A stretch of DNA of 22,692 nt. Source: Oscillospiraceae bacterium (GTDB taxonomy: Bacteria; Bacillota; Clostridia; Oscillospirales; Oscillospiraceae). The DNA lies in the NCBI GenBank assembly GCA_029067025.1, contig JAIEFH010000102.1, positions 1 to 22,692 of the forward strand, written 5' to 3'. Both the position numbers and the translations under genes were made by a program. Positions 6,975 through 13,833 of the stretch are shown in pieces (position 1 is the first letter of the stretch; each line of letters begins with the position of its first letter). The notes beneath the pieces were generated by a model that was not told where the DNA came from, made no database searches, and worked only from the letters and a program-made list of their open reading frames with translations.

Positions 6975-9401
6975 TTGACATTGAAATACGATTTCGCCGC
7001 CATTGAGCCCAAATGGCAAAAGCGCTGGGAGGAAGCCAAGGTCTATGCCGCCGCCGACCACAGCGACAAGCCCAAGTTCTACGGCCTCATCGAGTTCCCC
7101 TACCCCTCCGGGCAGGGGCTCCACGTGGGCCATCCCCGGCCCTACACCGCCATGGACATCGTCACCCGCAAAAAGCGGATGGACGGGTTCAACGTGCTGT
7201 TCCCCATGGGCTTCGACGCCTTCGGCCTGCCCACGGAGAACTACGCCATCAAGAACCACATCCACCCCGCCGTGGTGACCAAAAACAACATCGCCCACTT
7301 CACCGAGCAGCTCAAGCGGCTGGGCTACGGTTTCGACTGGGACCGGGTGGTGGACACCACCGACCCCAATTACTACAAGTGGACCCAGTGGATTTTCCTC
7401 CAGCTCTATAAAAAGGGTCTGGCCTACAAGGCCACCATGCCGGTGAACTGGTGTACCTCCTGCAAGTGTGTGCTGGCCAACGAGGAGGTCGTGGAGGGCG
7501 TGTGCGAGCGCTGCGGCTCCCCCGTCATCCGCAAGGAGAAGTCCCAGTGGATGCTGAAAATCACCGAGTACGCCCAGCGGCTCATCGACGACTTGGATGA
7601 CCTGGACTTTATCGAGCGGGTCAAGATCCAGCAGCGCAACTGGATCGGCCGCTCCACCGGCGCGGAGGTCACCTTCAAGGCCACCACCGGGGACGACATC
7701 GTGGTATTCACCACCCGGCCCGACACCCTGTTCGGGGCCACCTATATGGTGCTGTCCCCCGAGCACGCCCTGGTGAAGGGCTGGCTGGAGGCGGGCAAGC
7801 TGAACAACGCCGACGAGGTCACCGCCTACCAGAAGGCCGCCGCCTCCAAGTCCGATCTGGAGCGCACCGAGCTGAACAAGGAAAAGACCGGCGTGTGCCT
7901 GGACGGCGTGCGGGGCGTTAACCCGGTGAATGGCCGGGAGATCCCCATCTTTATCTCTGACTACGTGCTGGCCACCTACGGCACCGGCGCCATCATGGCC
8001 GTCCCCGCCCACGACGACCGGGACTGGGAGTTCGCCAAGAAGTTCGGCTGTGAGATTATTGAAGTGGTGTCCGGCGGCGAGGACGTGCAGAAGGCCGCCT
8101 TCACCGCCAAGGACGACACCGGCATCATGGTCAACTCCGAATTCCTCAACGGCCTCACGGTCAAGGACGCCATTCCCGTCATTACCAAATGGCTGGAAGA
8201 GAAGGGCATCGGCGAGGCCAAGGTGAATTACAAGCTCCGCGACTGGGTGTTCTCCCGCCAGCGCTACTGGGGCGAGCCCATCCCCATGGTGAACTGCGAG
8301 AAGTGCGGCTGGGTGCCCCTGCCCGAGAGCGAGTTGCCCCTGCTGCTCCCCGATGTGGAGAGCTACGAGCCCACCGACGACGGCGAGTCCCCCCTGTCCA
8401 AGATGACCGACTGGGTCAAGACCACCTGTCCCTGCTGCGGCGGACCCGCCCGCCGGGAGACGGACACCATGCCCCAGTGGGCCGGTTCCTCCTGGTACTT
8501 CCTGCGGTATATGGACCCCAACAACGACAAGGCTCTGGCCTCCAAGGAAGCCCTGGATTATTGGTCCCCCATCGACTGGTACAACGGCGGCATGGAGCAC
8601 ACCACCCTCCATCTGCTCTATTCCCGGTTCTGGCACAAGTTCCTGTACGACATCGGCGTGGTGCCCACCAAAGAGCCCTACCAGAAGCGCACCAGCCACG
8701 GCATGATCCTGGGCGAGGGCGGCGAGAAGATGTCCAAGTCCCGGGGCAATGTGGTCAACCCCGACGACGTGGTACAGGCCTACGGCGCGGACACCCTGCG
8801 TCTGTATATCATGTTCATCGGCGACTTTGAGCAGGCCGCGGTGTGGTCGGACAACGCCGTGAAGGGCTGCAAGCGCTTTTTGGACAAGGTGTGGAACCTG
8901 GCGGAGAGCTGTTTGGACAGCGACGCTTACACGAAGGAGAACGAGGCCGGCATCCACAAGTGCATCAAGAAGGTGGCGGACGACATCGAGGCCATGAAGT
9001 TCAACACCGCCATCGCCGCCATGATGACCCTGGTGGGCGACTTCCAGAAGAACGGCTGCTCCAAGGGCGATATGAAGACGCTGGTCACCATGCTGTCCCC
9101 CTTCGCCCCCCATGTGGCGGAGGAGCTGTGGGAGATGCTGGGCGGCGAGGGCTTCGTGTGCCAGCAGCCCTGGCCCGCTTACGACGAGAGCAAAACGGTG
9201 GCTGACACCATCCAGATGGCCGTCCAGGTCAACGGCAAGGTGCGGGCGAACATCACTGTCCCCGCCGGGGCGGACAACGACGCCATCGTGGCATCCGCCA
9301 TGGCGGACGCCAAGGTGCAGAAGTTCACCGATGGCATGGCCCTGGTCAAGACCATCGTGGTGCCGGGGCGGCTGGTGAATTTGATCGTCAAACCCCAGTA
9401 A
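6975..9401 (+). CDS. leuS: Leucyl-tRNA synthetase
   Basis: Cytoplasmic class I aminoacyl-tRNA synthetase charging tRNA-Leu. At 808 residues it has the normal bacterial length. Visible features: HIGH-type motif HVGH (50-53) in HVGHPRPYTAMD; a zinc-binding region CTSCKCVLANEEVVEGVCERCG; the CP1 editing domain with TTRPDTLFGATY and GTGAIMAVPAHDDRD; a second Cys set (CEKCG, CPCCGGPARRETDTMPQWAGSS); the KMSKS loop at 585-589; and the C-terminal anticodon and leucine-specific domains, ending RLVNLIVKPQ. The start is TTG. 6975 gives MTLKYDF and 6981 gives MKYDF; the AAGGGAG site at 6964-6970 is 4 bases from the first and 10 from the second, so the choice is open by two codons. A 46-codon membrane ORF begins 4 bases after its stop. 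Confidence 0.97.
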   Translation: MTLKYDFAAIEPKWQKRWEEAKVYAAADHSDKPKFYGLIEFPYPSGQGLHVGHPRPYTAMDIVTRKKRMDGFNVLFPMGFDAFGLPTENYAIKNHIHPAVVTKNNIAHFTEQLKRLGYGFDWDRVVDTTDPNYYKWTQWIFLQLYKKGLAYKATMPVNWCTSCKCVLANEEVVEGVCERCGSPVIRKEKSQWMLKITEYAQRLIDDLDDLDFIERVKIQQRNWIGRSTGAEVTFKATTGDDIVVFTTRPDTLFGATYMVLSPEHALVKGWLEAGKLNNADEVTAYQKAAASKSDLERTELNKEKTGVCLDGVRGVNPVNGREIPIFISDYVLATYGTGAIMAVPAHDDRDWEFAKKFGCEIIEVVSGGEDVQKAAFTAKDDTGIMVNSEFLNGLTVKDAIPVITKWLEEKGIGEAKVNYKLRDWVFSRQRYWGEPIPMVNCEKCGWVPLPESELPLLLPDVESYEPTDDGESPLSKMTDWVKTTCPCCGGPARRETDTMPQWAGSSWYFLRYMDPNNDKALASKEALDYWSPIDWYNGGMEHTTLHLLYSRFWHKFLYDIGVVPTKEPYQKRTSHGMILGEGGEKMSKSRGNVVNPDDVVQAYGADTLRLYIMFIGDFEQAAVWSDNAVKGCKRFLDKVWNLAESCLDSDAYTKENEAGIHKCIKKVADDIEAMKFNTAIAAMMTLVGDFQKNGCSKGDMKTLVTMLSPFAPHVAEELWEMLGGEGFVCQQPWPAYDESKTVADTIQMAVQVNGKVRANITVPAGADNDAIVASAMADAKVQKFTDGMALVKTIVVPGRLVNLIVKPQ

Positions 9402-9405
9402 GCAT

Positions 9406-9546
9406 ATGGGCACAAAATATATGCTGCTGGGCATCGTGCTGTGCCTGTGCGGGATCATATTGGCCGCTTTCCCCAGCCCCGTTGCCTGGGTCTTTGCCGG
9501 AGGCGGGCTGCTCCTGGCGCTCATCGGCCTGTTCAAAGAGGGTTGA
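9406..9546 (+). CDS. Small hydrophobic protein, two membrane segments, unknown function
   Basis: A 46-residue ORF starts with ATG four bases after the leuS stop codon. It begins MGTKYMLLGIVLCLCGIILA, has a turn with PSPVAW, then a second hydrophobic stretch (VFAGGGLLLALIGLF) and ends KEG. The composition is that of a hairpin-type small membrane protein, and codon use is GC-rich like its neighbours. There is no clear ribosome binding site, so expression would depend on translational coupling to leuS. I do not recognise a family. It could be a chance ORF, but the uninterrupted two-helix pattern and tight spacing argue mildly for a real gene. Confidence 0.5.
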   Translation: MGTKYMLLGIVLCLCGIILAAFPSPVAWVFAGGGLLLALIGLFKEG

Positions 9547-9577
9547 GGGGAGGATCAACAGCATCTACCATCGGTTG

Positions 9578-9602
9578 CCGCAAATTCCCCCATATTTTGC
9601 GG
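9578..9602 (+). other. Inverted repeat abutting the rpsU promoter
   Basis: CCGCAAA (9578-9584) pairs with TTTGCGG (9596-9602). It directly precedes the -35 hexamer of the rpsU promoter. It may end leuS transcripts weakly or bind a regulator; no T tract follows. Confidence 0.3.
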
Positions 9603-9631
9603 TTGACAAAGAGAACCTTTTCACATATAAT
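9603..9631 (+). promoter_or_regulatory. Strong sigma-A promoter of rpsU
   Basis: TTGACA (9603-9608) and TATAAT (9626-9631) are separated by 17 bases, a perfect consensus. The roughly 73-base leader contains CATCC/GGATG (9667-9686), a small hairpin ahead of the ribosome binding site. Confidence 0.88.
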
Positions 9632-9710
9632 AGTCCTGTTAAAGCCATAGCCAATGGCCCCTAAAGCATCCTGGAGTTAACCGGATGTTTCGGAGGGAGG
9701 GAAATCATAG

Positions 9711-9896
9711 ATGTCCGAAGTTCATGTCCGCGAGGGCGAGTCTCTGGAGAACGCGCTGAAGCGCTTCAAGCGCAGCTGCGCCAAGTCCGGCGTACTGGCC
9801 GAGGTGCGTAAGCGCGAGTTCTACGACAGCCCCAGCGTCAAGCGCCGCAAGAAGAGCGAGGCGGCCCGGAAGAACCGCAATAAGAAGTTCTATTGA
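9711..9896 (+). CDS. rpsU: 30S ribosomal protein bS21
   Basis: A 61-residue, highly basic ribosomal protein of the small subunit, involved in mRNA start-site recognition. The sequence MSEVHVREGESLENALKRFKR, the central GVLAEVRKREFYDSPSVKRRKKSEAA and the Arg/Lys-rich tail are typical of bS21 from Clostridia. The ATG follows GGAGGGAGG at 9692-9700 with 10 bases of spacing. The gene is a single transcription unit with its own consensus promoter and a terminator directly after the stop codon. Confidence 0.97.
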   Translation: MSEVHVREGESLENALKRFKRSCAKSGVLAEVRKREFYDSPSVKRRKKSEAARKNRNKKFY

Positions 9897-9901
9897 TGAT
9901 G

Positions 9902-9936
9902 AAGCAGCGTCCCGAAACGGGGCGCTGCTTTTATTT
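9902..9936 (+). terminator. Intrinsic terminator of rpsU
   Basis: AAGCAGCGTCCCG pairs with CGGGGCGCTGCTT (one T-G wobble) around an AAA loop and is followed by a T-rich tail (TTTTATTTT). It starts five bases after the stop codon. Confidence 0.88.
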
Positions 9937-9973
9937 TCACTGAGGCGTTCCCACTGCGGCACGTATATAAATT

Positions 9974-10002
9974 GGAATATTTGCCCAAACTTGGCATAGA
10001 GT
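9974..10002 (+). promoter_or_regulatory. Candidate sigma-E (mother-cell) promoter for DUF2508-bofA
   Basis: GGAATATT (9974-9981) matches the sigma-E -35 consensus GKCATATT at 7 of 8 positions. After 13 bases, CATAGAGT (9995-10002) matches the -10 consensus CATACAMT at 6 of 8. No sigma-A promoter is visible here. The predicted start near 10009 lies about 35 bases before the DUF2508 start. Confidence 0.5.
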
Positions 10003-10043
10003 CTGACAGAGGGTCACGACCCCATGAAAGGAAGGTGAAGCCC

Positions 10044-10292
10044 ATGGCAGAGGCAGTCCGTTTTGGCCGCAGGAAGGAGCTGGCGCGGCGGGAGGAAGAG
10101 CGCCGGCAGCTGATGGAGGGGATGCGGGAGACCCGCAACCAGCTCAACTGCGCCTACGCCCAGTTCAACGCCTACAGCGATCCCGATCTGGTGGACTCCT
10201 GCGTCTATCAGATCAACGCCCTGCAAAGCCGTTACTCCTACTTCCTGCGCCAGATGAAGCTGCTGGACGCCGCCCAGGAGGAGGCGGTGTGA
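10044..10292 (+). CDS. DUF2508 (YaaL-like) protein
   Basis: An 82-residue soluble protein, mostly charged and helical. The conserved end FNAYSDPDLVDSCVYQIN followed by ALQSRYSYFLRQMK is the signature of DUF2508 (PF10704), the family of Bacillus YaaL, whose gene sits beside bofA. The biochemical role is unknown. The ATG at 10044 follows AGGAAGGTGA (10029-10037); an upstream in-frame extension to 9972 lacks such a site and would run over the candidate promoter. Its stop overlaps the bofA start by 4 bases (GTGA), so the two are translationally coupled, and a sigma-E-like promoter precedes them. Confidence 0.88.
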   Translation: MAEAVRFGRRKELARREEERRQLMEGMRETRNQLNCAYAQFNAYSDPDLVDSCVYQINALQSRYSYFLRQMKLLDAAQEEAV

Positions 10293-10540
10293 GCGGTTGG
10301 ATCTGGTGGGCGGCAGGGGGTCTGGTGCTTGCCCTGGCCCTCTGCCGCCGTCCCCTGGGCGCCCTGTGCCGCCTGGTCGTCCGGTCTGGGATCGGGCTGG
10401 TGTTCCTCTGGCTGTTCCAGGGGCTGGGGACGCTGCTGGGCGTCACCCTGGGGGTCAATCTGCTCAACGGCCTGGTGCTGGGCGCGCTGGGCCTGCCCGG
10501 CCTGGGTCTGCTGCTCCTGACCCAGTGGGCCTGGAAATGA
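10289..10540 (+). CDS. bofA: Pro-sigma-K processing inhibitor BofA family
   Basis: An 83-residue protein with two to three membrane segments. The C-terminal pattern GVNLLNGLVLGALGLPGLG corresponds to the conserved Asn and LGLPG region of BofA (PF07441). In Bacillus, BofA sits in the outer forespore membrane and, with SpoIVFA, holds the SpoIVFB protease inactive until the forespore signals, delaying sigma-K activation. The start is GTG at 10289, overlapping the DUF2508 stop. The DUF2508-bofA pairing matches Bacillus gene order (yaaL-bofA) and supports the call. It implies that the host is, or descends from, an endospore former. Confidence 0.85.
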   Translation: MSGWIWWAAGGLVLALALCRRPLGALCRLVVRSGIGLVFLWLFQGLGTLLGVTLGVNLLNGLVLGALGLPGLGLLLLTQWAWK

Positions 10541-10571
10541 GAGCCGTCCGGATATGCCGGACGGCTCTTTT
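10540..10571 (+). terminator. Intrinsic terminator of DUF2508-bofA
   Basis: A perfect 12-bp stem (10540-10551 with 10557-10568) with a five-base loop is followed by TTTT. The stem begins on the last base of the bofA stop codon. Confidence 0.85.
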
Positions 10572-10630
10572 CTGTCCCATTTTGTCGGAATTACTTTAAG
10601 AATTATTTCACAAAAACCAGCATTTGGGCG

Positions 10631-10660
10631 TTGAACTGATGGGAAGCCTTGTGGTATAAT
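10631..10660 (+). promoter_or_regulatory. Promoter of the DUF4015-like gene
   Basis: TTGAAC (10631-10636) and TATAAT (10655-10660) are 18 bases apart. The leader of about 83 bases contains an ATGGC/GCCAT repeat near 10682-10700 and GC-rich sequence; no known regulatory RNA was recognised. Confidence 0.65.
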
Positions 10661-10750
10661 ATATTGCTTTTAATTATACCGCATGGCTGGCACAATGCCA
10701 TCGCGATCCGATACCGCGCGGCCGGGCGCGGCGTTTGGAGGGAGTTCATC

Positions 10751-11839
10751 ATGGGCGGGCATAAGAACCACTACGGATATCACGAATACCGGGGCCGGGG
10801 CGGCGGCCGGGGCCGGACGGTGCTGTTGTTCATCATCGCCCTGCTGTTGCTGCTGCTGGCGGCGGGCGCGGCGTTTTACGCCATGGTAGATCTGGAGTAC
10901 ACCGACACCGGCGTGAAAATCAACTGGCGGGGCAGCCAGGCGAGCCAGCCTCCTCCCCCCATCGCCTCCGACCCGCTGGAGATCGTCACCGGCCCGGTGG
11001 AAGTCACTGTGGAGCCCACGGGGACCGTAGAGCCCACGTCTCCGCCGGAGCCTGAATATCAGCCCATCGCCGCCGTGACCGTGACCACGGCCCAGCTCCG
11101 CGGCGGCTCCGCCGCCCAGGCCGTGGCCTCCGCCGGGGGAAACGCCCTGGTGGTGGAGATGAAGGACGTCAATGGCTACCTGGCCTGGCAGTCTCAGGCC
11201 TCTCTGGCCGCCACCATGGGAACCAACGCCGCTGACAACCTTACCGCTCAGGCGGTGCAGACCCTGGCCCAGACCACCGACCTGTACCTGGTGGCCAAGA
11301 TCCAGTGCTTCCGGGATCCGCTGCTGGCCACCAATCGGATCGGATCCCTCATGACCCGGGGGGGCAACGTGTGGCATGACCTACAGGGCATGGGCTGGTC
11401 CAGCCCGGCCAACCAGCAGGCGGCGGACTATCTGTTCACGCTGTGCCTGGAGCTGGCCGATATGGGTTTTGACGAAATCCTGCTGGATCAGGCCGGCTAT
11501 CCCAACTTCGGTGAGGTCAATGTGCTGGCCACCAGCGACAACCGCCCGGAGGATCTCACTATCCCCGTGTCCGCTTTCCTGGAGCGCCTCTCCGGGGCGC
11601 TGGACCAGCGCGGCGTGTGCCTGAGCGTACTCACCGATGAGACGCTGCTGCCGGGAGACGCGGTACTCACCGGCCTGACCTCCGACGTGCTTGCCAGCCA
11701 TGTGGGCCGGGTATGGCTGAGCGGCAGCGCCGACGCCCAGCAGTACAATTCCTTGCTCACCACCGCGGGCTGGGGCAACGCCGCCCCCCGGGTGGCGGCG
11801 AAAAACGCCCCCTTCGGCGGGGGGAGCTGGTATCGCTAA
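10751..11839 (+). CDS. Membrane-anchored DUF4015-like putative glycoside hydrolase
   Basis: A 362-residue protein: a short His/Gly/Arg-rich cytoplasmic head (1-22), one membrane segment (about 23-46), a Pro/Thr/Glu-rich linker (about 62-105) and an extracytoplasmic domain (about 107-362). The domain shows NALVVEMKDVNGYLAW (131-146), DLYLVAKIQCFRDPLLA (177-193), WHDLQG and GFDEILLDQAGYP (239-251). These line up with the DUF4015 putative glycoside hydrolase pattern (PF13200), where I expect NALViDvKD, IARIvxFkDP and GFDEIQFDYVRFP. Substitutions such as LLDQAGYP and VVEMKD make it a divergent member, so activity is uncertain. The ATG at 10751 has GGAGGGAG at 10737-10744, six bases upstream. It is a single gene with its own promoter and terminator. 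Cell-wall or exopolysaccharide work is a guess. Confidence 0.7.
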   Translation: MGGHKNHYGYHEYRGRGGGRGRTVLLFIIALLLLLLAAGAAFYAMVDLEYTDTGVKINWRGSQASQPPPPIASDPLEIVTGPVEVTVEPTGTVEPTSPPEPEYQPIAAVTVTTAQLRGGSAAQAVASAGGNALVVEMKDVNGYLAWQSQASLAATMGTNAADNLTAQAVQTLAQTTDLYLVAKIQCFRDPLLATNRIGSLMTRGGNVWHDLQGMGWSSPANQQAADYLFTLCLELADMGFDEILLDQAGYPNFGEVNVLATSDNRPEDLTIPVSAFLERLSGALDQRGVCLSVLTDETLLPGDAVLTGLTSDVLASHVGRVWLSGSADAQQYNSLLTTAGWGNAAPRVAAKNAPFGGGSWYR

Positions 11840-11843
11840 TACG

Positions 11844-11879
11844 AAAAATTCCCCACCGCGACGCGGTGGGGAATTTTTT
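11844..11879 (+). terminator. Intrinsic terminator of the DUF4015-like gene
   Basis: A long, nearly loop-less perfect inverted repeat (AAAAATTCCCCACCGCG and its complement) starts four bases after the stop codon and ends in TTTTTT. Confidence 0.9.
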
Positions 11880-11897
11880 CATGTGCCGAGGTTTCAA

Positions 11898-11961
11898 ACG
11901 GGAGAGCCCGTCTCGCGTCATTCGGCTTCGCCGAACGACCGCTCGTGGCCGCCTAACGGCG
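11898..11961. repeat. Cluster of small palindromes, REP-like intergenic element
   Basis: Three hairpins lie in a row: ACGGG/CCCGT (11898-11911), GTCATTCGGC/GCCGAACGAC around a TTC loop (about 11917-11939, one A-C mismatch) and GCCG/CGGC near 11949-11961. The spacing and the TTCG-type loops resemble repetitive extragenic palindromes. Copy number elsewhere cannot be judged from one window. Confidence 0.4.
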
Positions 11962-11966
11962 ACCTA

Positions 11967-11988
11967 TCACACGATCAGGAAGAACTTG
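11967..11988. repeat. Copy of the permease gene 3' end (22-bp direct repeat, distal copy)
   Basis: These 22 bases are identical to 12041-12062, which encode the last six residues and stop codon of the purine permease on the minus strand. The copy lies 74 bases beyond the real gene end, separated by a terminator-like hairpin. Confidence 0.8.
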
Positions 11989-12004
11989 CCTGGCAGCGAA
12001 GCAA

Positions 12005-12033
12005 ATCTCCCCCCGCCTGCGGCGGGGGGAGAT
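12005..12033 (-). terminator. Hairpin terminator of the purine permease gene
   Basis: A perfect 13-bp GC-rich stem (12005-12017 with 12021-12033) with a TGC loop lies eight bases past the permease stop on the minus strand. The T tract after it is short (ATTTG), so termination may be incomplete. Confidence 0.55.
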
Positions 12034-12040
12034 CCTATCG

Positions 12041-13465
12041 TCACACGATCAGGAAGAACTTGATGAGGAACAGCGCGGAGATGACATAGGTCAGCACGGA
12101 CACGTCCTTGGCCTTGCCGGAGAACACCTTGATGACGGTGTAGGAGATCAGGCCCAGGCCGATGGCGTGGCCGATGGAGCTGGAGATGGGCATGGCGATG
12201 AGCATCAGCGCCACAGGCACCATCTGGTCCAGATCGTCGAACTTCACGTTCTTCAGGCCCTGGAGCATCAGCACGCCCACGTAAATCAGGGCGGCGGAGG
12301 TGGCGGCGGCGGGGATGATAGCCGCGATGGGGGCGATGAACATACAGGCCAGGAAGATAATGCCGCAGGTCAGGGCGGTCAGACCGGTGCGTCCGCCGGC
12401 CTCCACGCCGGAGGCGGACTCCACGAAGGTGGTGACGGTGGAGGTGCCGGTGCAGGCACCGGCCACGGTGCCGATGGCGTCGGCCAGCAGGGCCTCCTTC
12501 ATGTTGGGCATATTGCCCTGCTTGTCCACCATGCCGGCCCGGGAGGCGGTGCCCACCAGGGTGCCGATGGTGTCGAACATATCGATCATGCAGAAGGTGA
12601 TGACCAGGGTGATGACGGTGAACCAGCCGATGTCCATGAAGCCCTTGAAGTTGAACTTGAACAGGGTGGTGCTGGCCATGTCGGCGAAGGGGGGCAGGAA
12701 AGAGGCGGTGGACAGGGACTCGAAGGGGTTGGCCTTCAGGAAGACAAAGGAGCCGATCCAGTAGATCACGGAGGCGGCCAGCATACCGATGAGCACCGCG
12801 CCCTTGATGCCCTTCTTAGCCAGCAGCACGATGGCGAACAGGCCCACGAACATGGTGACCACGCTGAGTACCATGGCGGAGTAGCCGGAGCCCATGGCGT
12901 CTCTGGCGGAGGAGGCGGTGAGAGCGCCGAAGAAGTCACGCATGACGTAGAACGGGCCGCCGTTCTCGGAGTAGATGCCCGCGTTGGAGCCGAAGCCGAT
13001 GTTCATCAGCATCAGGCCGATGGCGGGGGCAATGCCCAGGCGTACGCCCAGGGGGATGGCGTCCACGATCTTCTCACGGATATTGAGCAGGGACAGGGCA
13101 ATGAACACGATGCCCTCCACGAGGATGATGACCAGCGCGGCCTGGAAGCAGGACGTATAGTCGTCCGACTTGGTGATGACCATGATGTTGGCCACAACCA
13201 CGGCGAAGAAGCTGTTCAGGCCCATGCCGGGGGCCAGGCAGAAGGGCTTGTTGGCCAGGAAGGCCATGCAGAACATACCGATGGCGGAGGCGATGCAGGT
13301 GGCCAGGAACACGCCGTTCCACAGGGGGGTGCCCACCGCGAAGCCGGTGAGCAGGTTGGGGTTCAGGGCGATGATGTAGGCCATCGTCATGAACGTGGTG
13401 AGGCCGGCCACGATCTCGGTGCGTACCGTGGTGCCGTTCTCCTTGAGCTTGAAGATGTTTTCCAT
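12041..13465 (-). CDS. pbuG: NCS2 family purine permease (PbuG/AzgA type: guanine/hypoxanthine)
   Basis: A 474-residue membrane transporter with about 12-14 helices, importing a nucleobase by proton symport in characterised relatives. The start MENIFKLKENGTTVRTEIVA with GLTTFMTMAYIIALNP (21-36), APGMGLNSFF (78-87), DMFDTIGTLVG and the run ESASGVEAGGRTGLTAL are hallmarks of the AzgA-like branch of NCS2 rather than the uracil/xanthine branch. The ATG at 13465 has GAGAGGGAG seven bases upstream. A guanine-class purine riboswitch lies in its leader, which supports guanine or hypoxanthine as the substrate. It is divergent from a phosphoribosyltransferase gene that could trap the imported base as a nucleotide. 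Its last 22 bases are duplicated downstream. Confidence 0.93.
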   Translation of the reverse strand: MENIFKLKENGTTVRTEIVAGLTTFMTMAYIIALNPNLLTGFAVGTPLWNGVFLATCIASAIGMFCMAFLANKPFCLAPGMGLNSFFAVVVANIMVITKSDDYTSCFQAALVIILVEGIVFIALSLLNIREKIVDAIPLGVRLGIAPAIGLMLMNIGFGSNAGIYSENGGPFYVMRDFFGALTASSARDAMGSGYSAMVLSVVTMFVGLFAIVLLAKKGIKGAVLIGMLAASVIYWIGSFVFLKANPFESLSTASFLPPFADMASTTLFKFNFKGFMDIGWFTVITLVITFCMIDMFDTIGTLVGTASRAGMVDKQGNMPNMKEALLADAIGTVAGACTGTSTVTTFVESASGVEAGGRTGLTALTCGIIFLACMFIAPIAAIIPAAATSAALIYVGVLMLQGLKNVKFDDLDQMVPVALMLIAMPISSSIGHAIGLGLISYTVIKVFSGKAKDVSVLTYVISALFLIKFFLIV

Positions 13466-13510
13466 AAAAAACTCCCTCTCCAGTATTTCCTTCAGTAAAA
13501 TCGGGGAGGG

Positions 13511-13550
13511 AAAACAAAATCAGCCCGGAAACGAACCGTAATTCCGCGCT
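13511..13550 (-). terminator. Riboswitch expression-platform terminator
   Basis: On the minus strand AGCGCGGAA (13550-13542) pairs with TTCCGGGCT (13530-13522), with one G-G mismatch, and is followed by GATTTTGTTTT. It lies between the purine aptamer and the permease start, so ligand binding would favour premature termination. Confidence 0.65.
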
Positions 13551-13561
13551 TATTTTTGCAG

Positions 13562-13623
13562 CCGGTAGTTGCCGGATAGGCCGGCAGTAGAAACTCGGGA
13601 CCCATTTCGCCCAATTATACCGA
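13562..13623 (-). ncRNA. Purine riboswitch aptamer, guanine class
   Basis: Read on the minus strand: P1 (CGGTA with TACCG), TATAAT at the P1/P2 junction, L2 GAAATGG, the exact J2/3 core GTTTCTAC, P3 (TGCCGG with CCGGCA) and the J3/1 segment ACTA. The C in ACTA is the specificity base that pairs with guanine; adenine riboswitches carry U there. The core is canonical, but L2 has A for the usual T, and L3 (CCTAT) is shorter than the usual seven-base CCGTAAA-type loop, so the loop-loop contact is atypical. A terminator follows. It should switch the permease off when guanine or hypoxanthine is plentiful. Confidence 0.88.
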
Positions 13624-13645
13624 AGGATATTGAGTTGACAGGAGG

Positions 13646-13674
13646 ATAATACCATAAATTTGGACAGAATTCTA
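13646..13674 (-). promoter_or_regulatory. Promoter of the purine riboswitch-permease transcript
   Basis: On the minus strand TATTAT (13651-13646) is preceded by TGG, giving an extended -10 element; the -35 candidate TAGAAT (13674-13669) is weak. A start near 13639 lies just upstream of the aptamer. Confidence 0.5.
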
Positions 13675-13709
13675 CAGTTTTTTTCTTTTTCGAAAAACTT
13701 CATTACATT

Positions 13710-13738
13710 TTGACAAGAAGGGACGGGGATAGTATAAT
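13710..13738 (+). promoter_or_regulatory. Promoter of the phosphoribosyltransferase gene
   Basis: TTGACA (13710-13715) and TATAAT (13733-13738) are 17 bases apart, a perfect consensus. The leader of about 88 bases holds a near-identical 12-base direct repeat (13764-13775 and 13792-13803, 11 of 12 bases the same). Confidence 0.85.
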
Positions 13739-13833
13739 GAGGTTCGTATAAATCACAATGCAGAAGCGCAAAGCCGTCGTGAGCGGCACGGAAGCGCGAA
13801 GCCAAATATTTTTATAAGGAGAGATGAGCTGTT

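Noticed and set aside
6876..9536. 886-codon open frame on the minus strand opposite leuS
   Set aside because: It is a shadow of leuS produced by GC-rich third positions. It has His/Gly/Val-rich low-complexity composition, no recognisable domain, and lies fully antisense to a certain gene.
12167..13498. 443-codon plus-strand frame opposite the purine permease
   Set aside because: The Gly/His/Glu/Asp-rich translation is the mirror of a hydrophobic membrane protein; it has no promoter, ribosome binding site or domain.
13764..13803. Two near-identical 12-base repeats in the phosphoribosyltransferase leader as a CRISPR-like or operator array
   Set aside because: Only two copies, one mismatch and no further units; too little to call an array or a defined binding site.
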